Assembly: GCA_002340325.1 (NCBI GenBank)
Contig: DDLV01000168.1
Location: forward strand, 1 to 54,411
Source of the DNA: Glaciecola sp. UBA2563
Lineage (GTDB): Bacteria > Pseudomonadota > Gammaproteobacteria > Enterobacterales > Alteromonadaceae
Length of the DNA stretch: 54,411 bases
Reading direction: 5' to 3'
In this document: piece after piece, positions 6,871-15,363 of the stretch
Layout of the letters: every line of letters begins with the position of its first letter
Position numbering within the stretch: position 1 is the stretch's first letter
Notes under the pieces: model-generated
What the model was told of the DNA's origin: nothing
What the model saw: only the letters and a program-made list of their open reading frames with translations
Databases searched by the model: none
Program-made: the position numbers and the translations under genes

Positions 6871-8088
6871 TCAAAGTGCTGTTAATTCAGGTTCTAGTGC
6901 GGCCAAACTTTCTATGTTGTGCGCTGGCGCAAATAAATCAATAAACGGCATTGCCGCTGCTATGCCCTGCGATTTTGGTTCATAACCTTGTTTCCCAAGT
7001 AAAGGATTCAGCCATATCAATCGGCGAGTTCGTTTTTTAATTACTGATAACTGCTCAGAGAGTAGCGCCGGGTTGCCGGTATCAAGTCCATCACTTACAA
7101 CAATTGACACCGTTCGGCTGTTCATCATTTGGCCGTACTGTTGATTGAATGCACGTAAACTTTCACCAATCTTGGTGCCACCGGACCAGCCATCAGACAT
7201 CATCGCCAAACTGTTTCGTACTCTCATCAAATCTGTTTGTTTAAGCGCTTCTGTGATCGGCAGTAGATGGGTGTGATAGGCAAACACGGCAACATCTTTA
7301 AACACGGTGACGAGTCCTCTAGCGAACCGCAGGAAGAAAAAGCTATATATCGACATTGACCGACTGACGTCGACAATAAGAATTAAACGAGGTTGGCGTT
7401 TTACTCGCGAGCGATATCGCAACTCAAGCGGTTCACCACCGTATCTTATACTTGAACGGATAGTACCTCGAAGTGACAACTTTGTGCCTTTTGATTTGAT
7501 GTGCTGTCGACGTGATAAGCGTCTTTTCATTCGTTTTGCCAAGCGCTCAACGAGGCGTTCAACTGCTCGCATTTGTTCTGGGTCCACCAATGACTGAAAA
7601 TCTGCTTTTACAAGCGCAGCGGTTACAGATGCGCCTTCTTTAACACCATCGCCATCGTGTTCATCTTCTCCTACGCCCGCAGCGCTATCTGCGGTCATCG
7701 CTTTATTTTGCGTTGATGATTTATTCTGCTGCTGCGCCTGCGCGCCGGTTTCTTTTGGCTTTTTGTTGAGCGTACCGCTTTTAGATTCTCTGAATTGGCT
7801 CTTCATATTTTTGATATGAAAATACCCATCAAACAATTCATCAAAGCGCTTCCATTCTTCTTCGTTGGAACATACTAGCGCTTTTAGGCCTGCCTTTAAT
7901 AAACGTTGATTGGTCGGATTACAGAGTGCTGCCAAGCGCTGCGCATCCAATTCTTCTGCAACACCCACTTTATAATTATTGCTACGTGCATGTCTAACAA
8001 ACCCCATGATCCGCAGCATTATGCCATCCGCTAAACTTTCGGTTGACTGATGCTGCTGAAAATGTGAAATGTTGGTTTCGTTTTGCAT
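6871..8088 (-). CDS. coxE: CoxE, von Willebrand factor A domain protein
   Basis: A 405-residue protein. The N-terminal part is helical, with a charged low-complexity linker around residues 100-155 (Gln- and Ser-rich, then Asp/Glu-rich). The C-terminal part is a VWA domain whose MIDAS motif is DVSRSMS at residues 240-246, with later elements SDGWSGGTKIGESL and VVSDGLDTG. CoxE acts with the AAA ATPase CoxD in maturing the CO dehydrogenase active site; the MoxR-VWA pairing is a general chaperone arrangement. It lies 94 bases after coxD. That gap holds a 12-base direct repeat (GCTTTATCTATG at 8103-8114 and 8118-8129) of unknown meaning. Confidence 0.9.
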   Translation of the reverse strand: MQNETNISHFQQHQSTESLADGIMLRIMGFVRHARSNNYKVGVAEELDAQRLAALCNPTNQRLLKAGLKALVCSNEEEWKRFDELFDGYFHIKNMKSQFRESKSGTLNKKPKETGAQAQQQNKSSTQNKAMTADSAAGVGEDEHDGDGVKEGASVTAALVKADFQSLVDPEQMRAVERLVERLAKRMKRRLSRRQHIKSKGTKLSLRGTIRSSIRYGGEPLELRYRSRVKRQPRLILIVDVSRSMSIYSFFFLRFARGLVTVFKDVAVFAYHTHLLPITEALKQTDLMRVRNSLAMMSDGWSGGTKIGESLRAFNQQYGQMMNSRTVSIVVSDGLDTGNPALLSEQLSVIKKRTRRLIWLNPLLGKQGYEPKSQGIAAAMPFIDLFAPAHNIESLAALEPELTAL

Positions 8089-8182
8089 TGTTTTATTTTA
8101 CTGCTTTATCTATGTCAGCTTTATCTATGCTTACTATCGCAAATACAATGCATAGATGACGAAGACATTTTTGATGCATCAA

Positions 8183-9100
8183 TTAGACGGCTCTTGCGAC
8201 CAAACGCTCAATTTCAAATGGTTCAAGGCGTGATTGGTCTTCTCTCGTTTTAAGTAAACAAACCAAGGAATCTATCAACACTTCATCAGACGTATCTAAA
8301 CTCGACACGCCAAGGTTCATCAATGCCGCAGCCCAATCTAATGTTTCTGCAACCCCAGGTTTTTTGCGCAAATCAATTTTGCGAAGGTCTTGCACAAATG
8401 CGACAACCTGCCTTGCTAACTGCTTACCTACCCCAGGCAGCTTTGCATGTAGGATCCGTAACTCCTTATCAAACTCTGGATAATCAACGTAGTGGTATAA
8501 ACATCTTCGCCGCAATGCATCACTAAGCTCTCTGGTGCCATTAGATGTCAAGATAACGAAAGGTTTACTTGTAGCGTGAATCGTACCGATTTCAGGAACA
8601 GTTACTTGAAAATCACTCAGTAACTCAAGTAAGAAGGCTTCAAACTCCTCGTCTGCTCTGTCAATTTCGTCAATCAGCAATACCGGCGATTTTGCTTGCG
8701 TTATCGCAGATAGCAACGGGCGTTTAAGTAAATACTTCTCGCCAAAAATAGCCTCTTCTGCCTGGGCATTAGAGAAATCTTGCTTCTCAAGCAATTTGAT
8801 CGATAACAACTGATGTTGGTAATTCCACTCGTATACCGCCGAGCTAACATCTAAGCCCTCATAACACTGCATTCTAATCAGCGGACATTCAAAAACCGTC
8901 GACACAACTTTTGCGATTTCCGTTTTACCAACGCCTGCATCTCCTTCAAGTAAAATGGGACGTTGCATCTCCGTAAAAAGCAAGAGACTTGCCGCTAGGC
9001 CACGCTCTGCTATGTAGTCAGCATTCGCGAGTTTTTCCTGAAAATCAGCGATGCGATTATTGCCCGTCAGATGATTGCCTGTCAGATTGTTATCTGTCAT
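8183..9100 (-). CDS. coxD: CoxD, MoxR-type AAA+ ATPase
   Basis: A 305-residue AAA+ ATPase. Walker A is LEGDAGVGKTEIAK, Walker B VLLIDEIDRADEEFEAFLLE, sensor 1 ILTSNGTRELSDAL, with the arginine finger region RRRCLYHYVDYP. In Oligotropha, CoxD is membrane-associated and needed for introducing sulfur into the CO dehydrogenase site. An odd feature is the first 45 bases of the gene: three 15-base units encoding MTDNN-LTGNH-LTGNN, a small in-frame tandem duplication. The ATG at 9100 is the only ATG before the conserved region, although an internal alternative start cannot be ruled out. It lies 36 bases after coxG. Confidence 0.92.
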   Translation of the reverse strand: MTDNNLTGNHLTGNNRIADFQEKLANADYIAERGLAASLLLFTEMQRPILLEGDAGVGKTEIAKVVSTVFECPLIRMQCYEGLDVSSAVYEWNYQHQLLSIKLLEKQDFSNAQAEEAIFGEKYLLKRPLLSAITQAKSPVLLIDEIDRADEEFEAFLLELLSDFQVTVPEIGTIHATSKPFVILTSNGTRELSDALRRRCLYHYVDYPEFDKELRILHAKLPGVGKQLARQVVAFVQDLRKIDLRKKPGVAETLDWAAALMNLGVSSLDTSDEVLIDSLVCLLKTREDQSRLEPFEIERLVARAV

Positions 9101-9136
9101 GAGGCCCTTCTTACCATGTCTCGTTGAAAAACTGCA

Positions 9137-9727
9137 TCAACTTGTCGCTTTCTTTCCAAACAGACTTTTTATCCAGCCAACAAAAACAGACCACGCAAAT
9201 GCAAGCCCATTAAGTTCTTTAGGCTCTTCTAATAACGCTTCTTTTGCTTGTTCGGCTTCTTCGGTATCGCCCATTGCCGCAATGTTATTGGCGAAGTTCT
9301 TGCCAAACTGATTCAAAATCTGGTCGGCGACCTGTGTCATCATTCGACCGCCAAGTGATGCGGCTTTGCCCGTTACAATAACCGCCGCTTGCCCTTTTAA
9401 CGCGGCGTTACCATCATCCCCGTCAACAATCCACGCGGTAAGGTCCATGGTCGCTGATGATGTGCCTTTGGTGTCTTGTCCTTTGCCAACAAGATGCAGT
9501 TCTTTTTTGTCGGGATCGATATTTTTGATCACGATATCACCATTAAATGCCATGGTCGCGGGGCCAATTTTCGCTTTTACTTTTCCTTTGAAGTTACTTT
9601 CATCAATCTCTTCGGTAATTTCAGCACCTGGCATACAGCTGGCCACGCCGGGAATATTTTGTAAAAACGTCCAACCCTTTGACACCGACCCAGGTAAGCT
9701 AAACTCTTTATCTAAATCAACTTGCAT
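9137..9727 (-). CDS. coxG: CoxG, SRPBCC-domain membrane-recruitment protein
   Basis: A 196-residue protein. Residues 1-150 form the CoxG/SRPBCC domain, beginning QVDLDKEFSLPGSVSKGWTF, with GVASCMPGAEI and the conserved GKAASLGGRMM near the end. The last 25 residues (LAFAWSVFVGWIKSLFGKK) form an aromatic, amphipathic segment ending in lysines that can lie in the membrane. CoxG links CO dehydrogenase to the cytoplasmic membrane; recent work on mycobacterial CoxG describes it as bringing quinone to the enzyme. GGAGG lies 8 bases before the ATG. The gene is separated from coxL by a terminator-like hairpin, so it may be expressed below the structural genes. Confidence 0.9.
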   Translation of the reverse strand: MQVDLDKEFSLPGSVSKGWTFLQNIPGVASCMPGAEITEEIDESNFKGKVKAKIGPATMAFNGDIVIKNIDPDKKELHLVGKGQDTKGTSSATMDLTAWIVDGDDGNAALKGQAAVIVTGKAASLGGRMMTQVADQILNQFGKNFANNIAAMGDTEEAEQAKEALLEEPKELNGLAFAWSVFVGWIKSLFGKKATS

Positions 9728-9741
9728 ACACTACTACCTCC

Positions 9742-9774
9742 AAAAAATTTGCCAGGAACCGCGGAGCCCCTGGC
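9742..9774 (-). terminator. Possible intercistronic attenuator between coxL and coxG
   Basis: On the minus strand GCCAGG (9774-9769) pairs with CCTGGC (9756-9751) around a GC-rich loop. AAATTTTTT follows directly, just before the coxG Shine-Dalgarno. This resembles a weak rho-independent terminator and could lower expression of coxG and the accessory genes relative to coxMSL. Only six stem pairs are sure. Confidence 0.45.
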
Positions 9775-9818
9775 GAGAACACTTTTCCACTCACGGAGAA
9801 TCCATTCTCTGTAATCAA

Positions 9819-12218
9819 TTACTCAGTTAGCTCTAGTTCCTGAATTTGCTGCCAAACTCTATAGGCGTTATGCGGCATATCCATATGCGTAATGCCCAAA
9901 TGCGAGAACGCATCAACCACAGCAGAAGTGAAGCATGGAATACTGCCAACATGCGGAGACTCCGCAACGCCCTTAGCACCAATAGGATGATGTGGCGAAG
10001 GTGTGACTGTGTAGTCGGTTTCCCAATGCGGTGTTTCAACAAACGTGGGCACGAAATAATCCATGAGCGTGTTACCAAGTAGGTTGCCCTGCTTATCAAA
10101 TGGCAGCTCTTGTCCCATTGCCACAGCAAACCCTTCGTTGAGACCACCATGTATTTGTCCATCAATAATCATTGGATTAATGCGTGTACCGCAGTCATCA
10201 AGCGCATAGAATCGTCTCACATGGGTTTCGCCTGTATGCTTGTCGATATCTACAACGCAAAGATAAACCCCATAGGGGTAGGTAAAATTAGGTGGATCGT
10301 AATAATCAACTGCTTCCAAGCCTGGTTCCATTCCTTCAGGCACATTGTTGTAAGCAGCCCAAGCGATCTCTTTCATCGTCTTTTCTTGCCCAGGAACACC
10401 TTTGACTTTGAATCTATCGACTTCCCAATCGAGATCATCTTCCGAAACTTCAAGCAAGTGCGCAGCAATTTTGCGCGCTTTTGCTTGGATTTTCCTTGCT
10501 GCGACAGCTGTTGCTGCGCCGCCAACCGGTGTTGAGCGCGATCCATACGTGCCCAAGCCATAAGGTGCAGTATCGGTATCACCTTCTTCAATAGAGATTT
10601 CATCAGAAGTGATGCCTAATTCAGATGCGATGATCTGTGCATACGTTGTCTGGTGACCTTGACCTTGTGTAATAGTACCCATGCGCGCCATAACGCTGCC
10701 CGTTGGATGAACTCTAATCTCCGCACTATCAAACATGCCGACACCGAGAATGTCACAGTTGCGCGATGGGCCTGCACCGACGATTTCTGTGAAGGTCACT
10801 AGTCCTATGCCCATCAATTCACCTTTTGCGCGTTTTTCTTCCTGTTCTTTTCGAAGCGCTGGATAATCCACAGCATCAAGGACTTTATCTAACGCAGTAT
10901 GATAATCGCCACTATCAAGTTGCCATCCAAGACAAGTGTCATAAGGGAATTGTTCAGCTTTCACGAAATTTCGTCGGCGGATTTCTGCTTTATCAATGTT
11001 GAGTTTTTGCGCTAACACATCCATCGTGCGCTCTATTACATAGACCGCTTCGGTTACGCGGAACGAACATCGATACGCAACACCACCGGGTGCTTTATTG
11101 GTGTAAACACCATCTACATTTACGTGTGCCACTGGCACGTCATAAGAACCTGTGCAGATATGCATCAATCCTGCTGGAAACTTGGATGGGTCGGCACAGG
11201 CATCAAATGCACCATGGTCGGCTAACACGTTTACGCGTAACGCTTTTATAATGCCGTTACTGTCTGCTGCAATCTCTCCGGTCATATGGTAGTCGCGGGC
11301 AAATGCAGTTGTGCTGAGATTCTCCATACGGTCTTCGACCCATTTCACCGGGACACCTAATACAATCGATGCGACAATCGCACAGACATATCCGGGATAT
11401 ATACCAACCTTATTACCAAAGCCTCCACCGATATCTGGCGACACTATACGTACTTTGCTTTCAGGAATGCCTGACAACATTGACACCACTGTACGCACCA
11501 CATGAGGCGCTTGTGAAGTTAGATAAACAGTGAGATGACCATTGACCTTATCAAATGACGCAACCGACCCACAGGTTTCTAATGGACACGGATGCACTCT
11601 GTGATAATACATATCTTGCGACACAACAACGTCTGCATGATCAAACACGCGATCTGTCGCATCTTTGTCGCCTGCCTGCCAATTAAAGATATGGTTATCG
11701 TGTTTACGCACACTGTGCGCTCCTTCCATTTTGCCAACTAAGTCTTCGCGTAAAATAGGTGCGTCGGGATCCATGGCTTTATGCGCATCTACAAGCGGCG
11801 GCAGCTCTTCATATTCAACTTGAACCAAATCAACTGCATCTGCAGCAATGTATCGATCTTCGGCAATCACCACGGCAACTTCTTGATACTGAAAGTGTAC
11901 TTTTTCATCGGCGAGCACCGCTTGCACATCGCCCGCCAGCGTCGGCATCCAGTGTAAACTTAGGGGTTTTAAATCCTCAGCCGTCAACACAGCAATTACA
12001 CCTGGTAATGCAAGCGCTTCATCTTTGTTAATGCTTTTGATGCGCGCATGTGCGTAAGGACTTCTCACCATGTCCGCGTAGAGCATGCCCGGAAGTTTTA
12101 TATCGTCAGTGTAACGGCCGGTACCTTGGATAAAGCGCGCGTCTTCTTTACGCTTTTTTGAACACCCCATGCCTTCAAGGGCAGCTTCTCTCTCTTGCTT
12201 AGTTGTAGCTTCACTCAT
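9819..12218 (-). CDS. coxL: CoxL, form I aerobic carbon monoxide dehydrogenase large subunit
   Basis: The 799-residue catalytic subunit that oxidises CO with water to CO2, two protons and two electrons. The diagnostic active-site loop of form I enzymes is present as AYRCSFR (381-387), with Cys384 as the copper ligand. Form II relatives have AYRGAGR instead. The Mo-site glutamate is Glu753 in GVAESPHVGS. The MCD-binding motifs GGGFGNK (264-270) and QGQGHQTTYAQI are intact. Length is close to the Oligotropha subunit. It starts 11 bases after coxS in the canonical coxM-coxS-coxL order. The product should form a cytoplasmic (LMS)2 complex at the membrane. I am confident that this is a true CO dehydrogenase. 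Confidence 0.97.
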   Translation of the reverse strand: MSEATTKQEREAALEGMGCSKKRKEDARFIQGTGRYTDDIKLPGMLYADMVRSPYAHARIKSINKDEALALPGVIAVLTAEDLKPLSLHWMPTLAGDVQAVLADEKVHFQYQEVAVVIAEDRYIAADAVDLVQVEYEELPPLVDAHKAMDPDAPILREDLVGKMEGAHSVRKHDNHIFNWQAGDKDATDRVFDHADVVVSQDMYYHRVHPCPLETCGSVASFDKVNGHLTVYLTSQAPHVVRTVVSMLSGIPESKVRIVSPDIGGGFGNKVGIYPGYVCAIVASIVLGVPVKWVEDRMENLSTTAFARDYHMTGEIAADSNGIIKALRVNVLADHGAFDACADPSKFPAGLMHICTGSYDVPVAHVNVDGVYTNKAPGGVAYRCSFRVTEAVYVIERTMDVLAQKLNIDKAEIRRRNFVKAEQFPYDTCLGWQLDSGDYHTALDKVLDAVDYPALRKEQEEKRAKGELMGIGLVTFTEIVGAGPSRNCDILGVGMFDSAEIRVHPTGSVMARMGTITQGQGHQTTYAQIIASELGITSDEISIEEGDTDTAPYGLGTYGSRSTPVGGAATAVAARKIQAKARKIAAHLLEVSEDDLDWEVDRFKVKGVPGQEKTMKEIAWAAYNNVPEGMEPGLEAVDYYDPPNFTYPYGVYLCVVDIDKHTGETHVRRFYALDDCGTRINPMIIDGQIHGGLNEGFAVAMGQELPFDKQGNLLGNTLMDYFVPTFVETPHWETDYTVTPSPHHPIGAKGVAESPHVGSIPCFTSAVVDAFSHLGITHMDMPHNAYRVWQQIQELELTE

Positions 12219-12229
12219 AAGTCTTCACC

Positions 12230-12727
12230 TTACGCAGTTTCGACGCTTTTATTAGCGTTTTGTAGATTTTTAGCAGCTGTTTGCACTGCTTTTATGATGT
12301 TTTGATAGCCCGTACATCGGCATAAATTGCCTGACATACCCCAGCGAATTTCTTCTTCTGTTGGGTTCGGGTTTTCCTGCAAGAAACGATAGGCACGCAT
12401 CATCATGCCCGTTGTACAAAAACCGCACTGCAAACCGTGTTCTTCAACAAATGCTTTTTGCACTTCGTGCAGGCCGTCAGCATCGGCAAGCCCTTCAACG
12501 GTTTTTACCTCAGTTTTGTCTGCTTGTACCGCCAATACCGTGCATGACTTAACAGACTGGCCATTCATATCCACGGTACACACGCCGCAATGCGAGCTTT
12601 CACAGCCGATATGCGTACCCGTCAAATTAAGATTCTCGCGCAATGTGTGCACTAGCAATTCACGAGGCTCTACCAAGGTGTCAACTTGCTTTCCGTTTAA
12701 ATTAAAAGAGATATGCTGTTTTGCCAT
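12230..12727 (-). CDS. coxS: CoxS, [2Fe-2S] small subunit of CO dehydrogenase
   Basis: A 165-residue iron-sulfur subunit. The ferredoxin-like cluster is held by Cys42, Cys47, Cys50 and Cys62 (GCESSHCGVC). The helical-domain cluster is held by Cys101, Cys104, Cys136 and Cys138 (CGFC and NLCRCTGYQ). All eight ligands and their spacing are canonical. It passes electrons from the Mo-Cu centre to FAD on CoxM. It begins 3 bases after the coxM stop codon, so the two are translated together. The last 15 residues (Asn- and Lys-rich) are a poorly conserved tail. Confidence 0.96.
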   Translation of the reverse strand: MAKQHISFNLNGKQVDTLVEPRELLVHTLRENLNLTGTHIGCESSHCGVCTVDMNGQSVKSCTVLAVQADKTEVKTVEGLADADGLHEVQKAFVEEHGLQCGFCTTGMMMRAYRFLQENPNPTEEEIRWGMSGNLCRCTGYQNIIKAVQTAAKNLQNANKSVETA

Positions 12728-12730
12728 TGA

Positions 12731-13594
12731 TTAATTCCTCGCATCTTCGATTGCTTGACGTATGGCGCGCTTTGCCATTTCGGCCGCCATATGAGATTTG
12801 TATTCAGGGCTGCCGCGCAGGTCCTCAGCAGGATCGCACGCATCGATAATCAGCGCCCCAGCTTCCTTCAACAGGTCATCAGTAATGACGTTGCCGCGCA
12901 GCAGGTTTTCCGCCGCTTCTGCGCGAAAGGCACAAGGACCCACATTGGTTAACCCAATACGAATGTCTGACACAGTGTCACCGTTCATTTTGACGTAAAC
13001 GGGTGAACCTGCGACCGCATAGTCACCGGTTTTGCGTTTTAACTTGGCGTAGCCATAGCCGACACCTTGCTCGCGCACTGGCACTCTGATTTGGGTAAGC
13101 AACTCACCCTCTTCCATACCTGTCCAGTATGTACCAAGGAAAAAGCCATTGGCTGGCGTGGTGCGTTTGCCATCGGGACCTTCCAATACCAATTCAGCAT
13201 CTAAAGCCAACATAATCGCAGGATGGTCATTACCTGGATCGCCATGCGCCACATCTCCGCCAATGGTGCCGCGATTGCGTACTTGGGGGTCTGCAACTAA
13301 CTTTATGGCCTCTGTGAGTAACGAACACTTTTCTTGCACTAGCGGAGAATTAAGCACTTCGTTTTCTGTGTTCATGGCGCCAATTACCAACATGTCGCCT
13401 TCAACTGAAATGCCTCGTAATTCTTCAATACCGTTTATATCGATGAGACATGGTGGTTCAGCAAAGCGCAATTTCATCATTGGCAGCAAGCTATGGCCCC
13501 CTGCGATAATTTTGGCTTCATCATTTTCTGCTAGTTTTGCGATAGCGTCTTGGATACTTGTGGCTTTGTGATACTCAAACTCCGATGGGATCAT
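12731..13594 (-). CDS. coxM: CoxM, FAD-binding medium subunit of CO dehydrogenase
   Basis: A 287-residue flavoprotein. FAD-binding motifs are AGGHS at residues 31-35 and TIGGD at 110-114, the signatures of the xanthine/CO dehydrogenase medium subunit. The C-terminal CO_deh_flav_C domain follows (DIRIGLTNVGPCAFRA). It takes electrons from CoxS and passes them towards the quinone pool. It is the first gene of the cox cluster. The upstream Shine-Dalgarno is weak. A perfect inverted repeat lies about 55-95 bases upstream, where a regulator could bind. Confidence 0.95.
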   Translation of the reverse strand: MIPSEFEYHKATSIQDAIAKLAENDEAKIIAGGHSLLPMMKLRFAEPPCLIDINGIEELRGISVEGDMLVIGAMNTENEVLNSPLVQEKCSLLTEAIKLVADPQVRNRGTIGGDVAHGDPGNDHPAIMLALDAELVLEGPDGKRTTPANGFFLGTYWTGMEEGELLTQIRVPVREQGVGYGYAKLKRKTGDYAVAGSPVYVKMNGDTVSDIRIGLTNVGPCAFRAEAAENLLRGNVITDDLLKEAGALIIDACDPAEDLRGSPEYKSHMAAEMAKRAIRQAIEDARN

Positions 13595-13649
13595 ATTGGT
13601 ACTCGCATCATTTATTGGTTTACCGTAGAACTTTTAGTATAGAAAATAA

Positions 13650-13688
13650 ATGTAAAAATAGATCATGATTAATTAACTATTTTTACAT
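13650..13688. promoter_or_regulatory. Perfect 12+12 inverted repeat, candidate operator of the cox operon
   Basis: ATGTAAAAATAG (13650-13661) and CTATTTTTACAT (13677-13688) are exact reverse complements separated by 15 AT-rich bases. The element lies in the 175-base gap between the LysR-type gene and coxM, 56 bases from the coxM start codon. Its size and location fit a dimer or tetramer binding site for the neighbouring LysR-type regulator. The flanking DNA is very AT-rich, as expected of a promoter. Confidence 0.65.
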
Positions 13689-13769
13689 ATTAATAACATT
13701 GTGGTTTTTGGAGGGCTAAATTACACTGAAGTTTTGCTAAGACGGTTGTAGGTTTGAGTGCCTGTTTAT

Positions 13770-14672
13770 TTAATGTGATTCATCCGGCGCGTTTTCAACT
13801 TGAGAAAGCGCCCACTGTCTAAACACCTGAATCTTGTTTCTATCAAGCTGTTCGGGTTTACAGACAACATAGTAACTATTTTTGCTCTCAATACGTTCTT
13901 CAAATGGACAAATCAGTCGCCCGGAATCAAGATCGGGTTCTGCCAGTATCGAATCAGCAAGTGCTATACCTTGACCCATGCTTGCTGCTTGCAACACCAT
14001 CATCGTATGGCTGAATATAGGACCTTTGTTAAATTCCACATCATCAACATTTAATGCGTTTAACCAATTTTTCCACCCGAGCCGCGAGTTATCATGAAGA
14101 AGTGTATGCTGATTTAAATCCGATAGATTCAATAAAGGTTTGCTTCCTCGCGACAGCATCGGCGAACACATAGGGGTAAGAAAACCGGTGGTGAGTTTGG
14201 TAACATCGACGCCTCTCCAATTACCATTGCCATAATATATGGCGATGTCCACGGTTTCATCCAGAAATCCCTCATCTTGGTCTACTGCTTTTATTCTGAC
14301 ATCAATATCCGAATATTTTTGTGAAAACAGGTGAATTCGAGGCACCAACCAGTGACTTGCAAAACTTGGCGGCGTTGCCACAGTAATTGCACCTTTTTCA
14401 TTTAGCGCAAGCACACGATCAGTCGCCTCTTGCATATTGGCAAAAATATTACGTAAGTCCTGAAAGTAAGATAGACCTTCCTCGGTCAACAACAACGACC
14501 TGTTTTTGCGATGAAACAACCGTATCGATAAATAGTTTTCAAGTGTTTTAACTTGATGACTGATGGCTGCTTGGGTAACAAACAATTCGTCCGCAGCTTT
14601 TGTAAAACTCAAGTGCCTGGCAGCAGATTCAAAAGCCTTTAGTGCATTTAGAGGCGGCAGACGTTTAGACAT
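13770..14672 (-). CDS. LysR-type transcriptional regulator (GcvA-like)
   Basis: A 300-residue regulator. The N-terminal winged HTH reads RLPPLNALKAFESAARHLSFTKAADELFVTQAAISHQVK in short overlapping motifs typical of the GcvA branch (LNALKAFE, TQAAISHQVK). A LysR substrate-binding domain fills the rest. The ATG at 14672 is chosen over a TTG at 14684 because the product then begins MSKRLPPLNAL as in relatives. It is the first gene upstream of coxM on the same strand, with a perfect inverted repeat between them. LysR proteins regulate CO dehydrogenase genes in other bacteria (CutR in mycobacteria), so control of cox is plausible. The ligand is unknown. Confidence 0.88.
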   Translation of the reverse strand: MSKRLPPLNALKAFESAARHLSFTKAADELFVTQAAISHQVKTLENYLSIRLFHRKNRSLLLTEEGLSYFQDLRNIFANMQEATDRVLALNEKGAITVATPPSFASHWLVPRIHLFSQKYSDIDVRIKAVDQDEGFLDETVDIAIYYGNGNWRGVDVTKLTTGFLTPMCSPMLSRGSKPLLNLSDLNQHTLLHDNSRLGWKNWLNALNVDDVEFNKGPIFSHTMMVLQAASMGQGIALADSILAEPDLDSGRLICPFEERIESKNSYYVVCKPEQLDRNKIQVFRQWALSQVENAPDESH

Positions 14673-14798
14673 TAGAGGTCTCAATAGTTATTTTTTTGAT
14701 ATTAGTTTTTTTAATGCGAAAACACAATAAAAATCATTCTTGAAAAAGCGAAAACAGCCGTAATATACAGCGGTGAAGCAAATTAACGCTTCGAAATC

Positions 14799-14855
14799 AA
14801 TAAATTATTTTTTTACATGAATTTAAAGAAATATTTACTTTTAATAAATTATTTT
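14799..14855 (+). repeat. Two copies of a 13-base direct repeat in a promoter region
   Basis: AATAAATTATTTT occurs at 14799-14811 and again at 14843-14855, exactly 44 bases (about four helical turns) apart. The second copy ends just before the ribosome binding site of the gene at 14872. The spacing would put both copies on one face of the DNA. The local sequence is very AT-rich, so chance is possible. Confidence 0.35.
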
Positions 14856-14871
14856 AATCTAGGAGTTACTT

Positions 14872-15123
14872 ATGTTTAGTACTTTAGCCATGTTGGCAAT
14901 TGCCAGCAATCCAATTGTTCCAGCAACCGAACTGGAACAGCCAATTGAAAATGCATTTGATAAAACAGCCATTATATCTGCCATCAGTGAACAGATACGG
15001 TTAGAAGTTGAAAGTATTTCAACAGAGACATTTACAGAGCTGACGAAACAAACGTTTGCAGCTGAACATCGCATACAAGCCGACACAGTAATCAAACCTG
15101 TGGAAACTATAGGTGATGAGTAA
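14872..15123 (+). CDS. Small protein of unknown function, possibly exported
   Basis: An 83-residue ORF with a convincing Shine-Dalgarno (TAGGAG) about 7 bases before its ATG. The N terminus is short and hydrophobic (MFSTLAMLAIASNPIVPA) without the positive charges usual for a signal peptide. The rest is an acidic, Thr-rich helix-like stretch. I do not recognise the family. It starts 200 bases from the LysR gene and is divergent from it, so the shared AT-rich region may regulate both. An overlapping antisense ORF looks like a shadow. Confidence 0.5.
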   Translation: MFSTLAMLAIASNPIVPATELEQPIENAFDKTAIISAISEQIRLEVESISTETFTELTKQTFAAEHRIQADTVIKPVETIGDE

Positions 15124-15363
15124 TGCTCAAGGCAGGTTGAGGAAGAATACGGATATCTTCACAATCTGCCCCTAACCCAATCTGGCACCAAACAATACCG
15201 GAATTTCTATTTTCGGAAATATAGATCGACACCCTTCTGTTCACTTTACCCTAGTTCGACCACAAAATTCTTTAACGAATGGCTAGCTTTCCACTCTACA
15301 GGCAATTATATTTATCCGTCTAAGATGACGTTGCAATCATCACTAAAGAGAAGGAAATTTTAT

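Noticed and set aside
9819..12218. Form II or xanthine dehydrogenase-type reading of CoxL
   Set aside because: The loop is AYRCSFR with the copper-ligand Cys, not AYRGAGR, and CoxD, CoxE, CoxF and CoxG are all present.
14859..15095. 78-codon minus-strand ORF opposite the 83-residue gene
   Set aside because: The plus-strand ORF has a good TAGGAG site and a continuous frame; the antisense frame has no signal and is a shadow.
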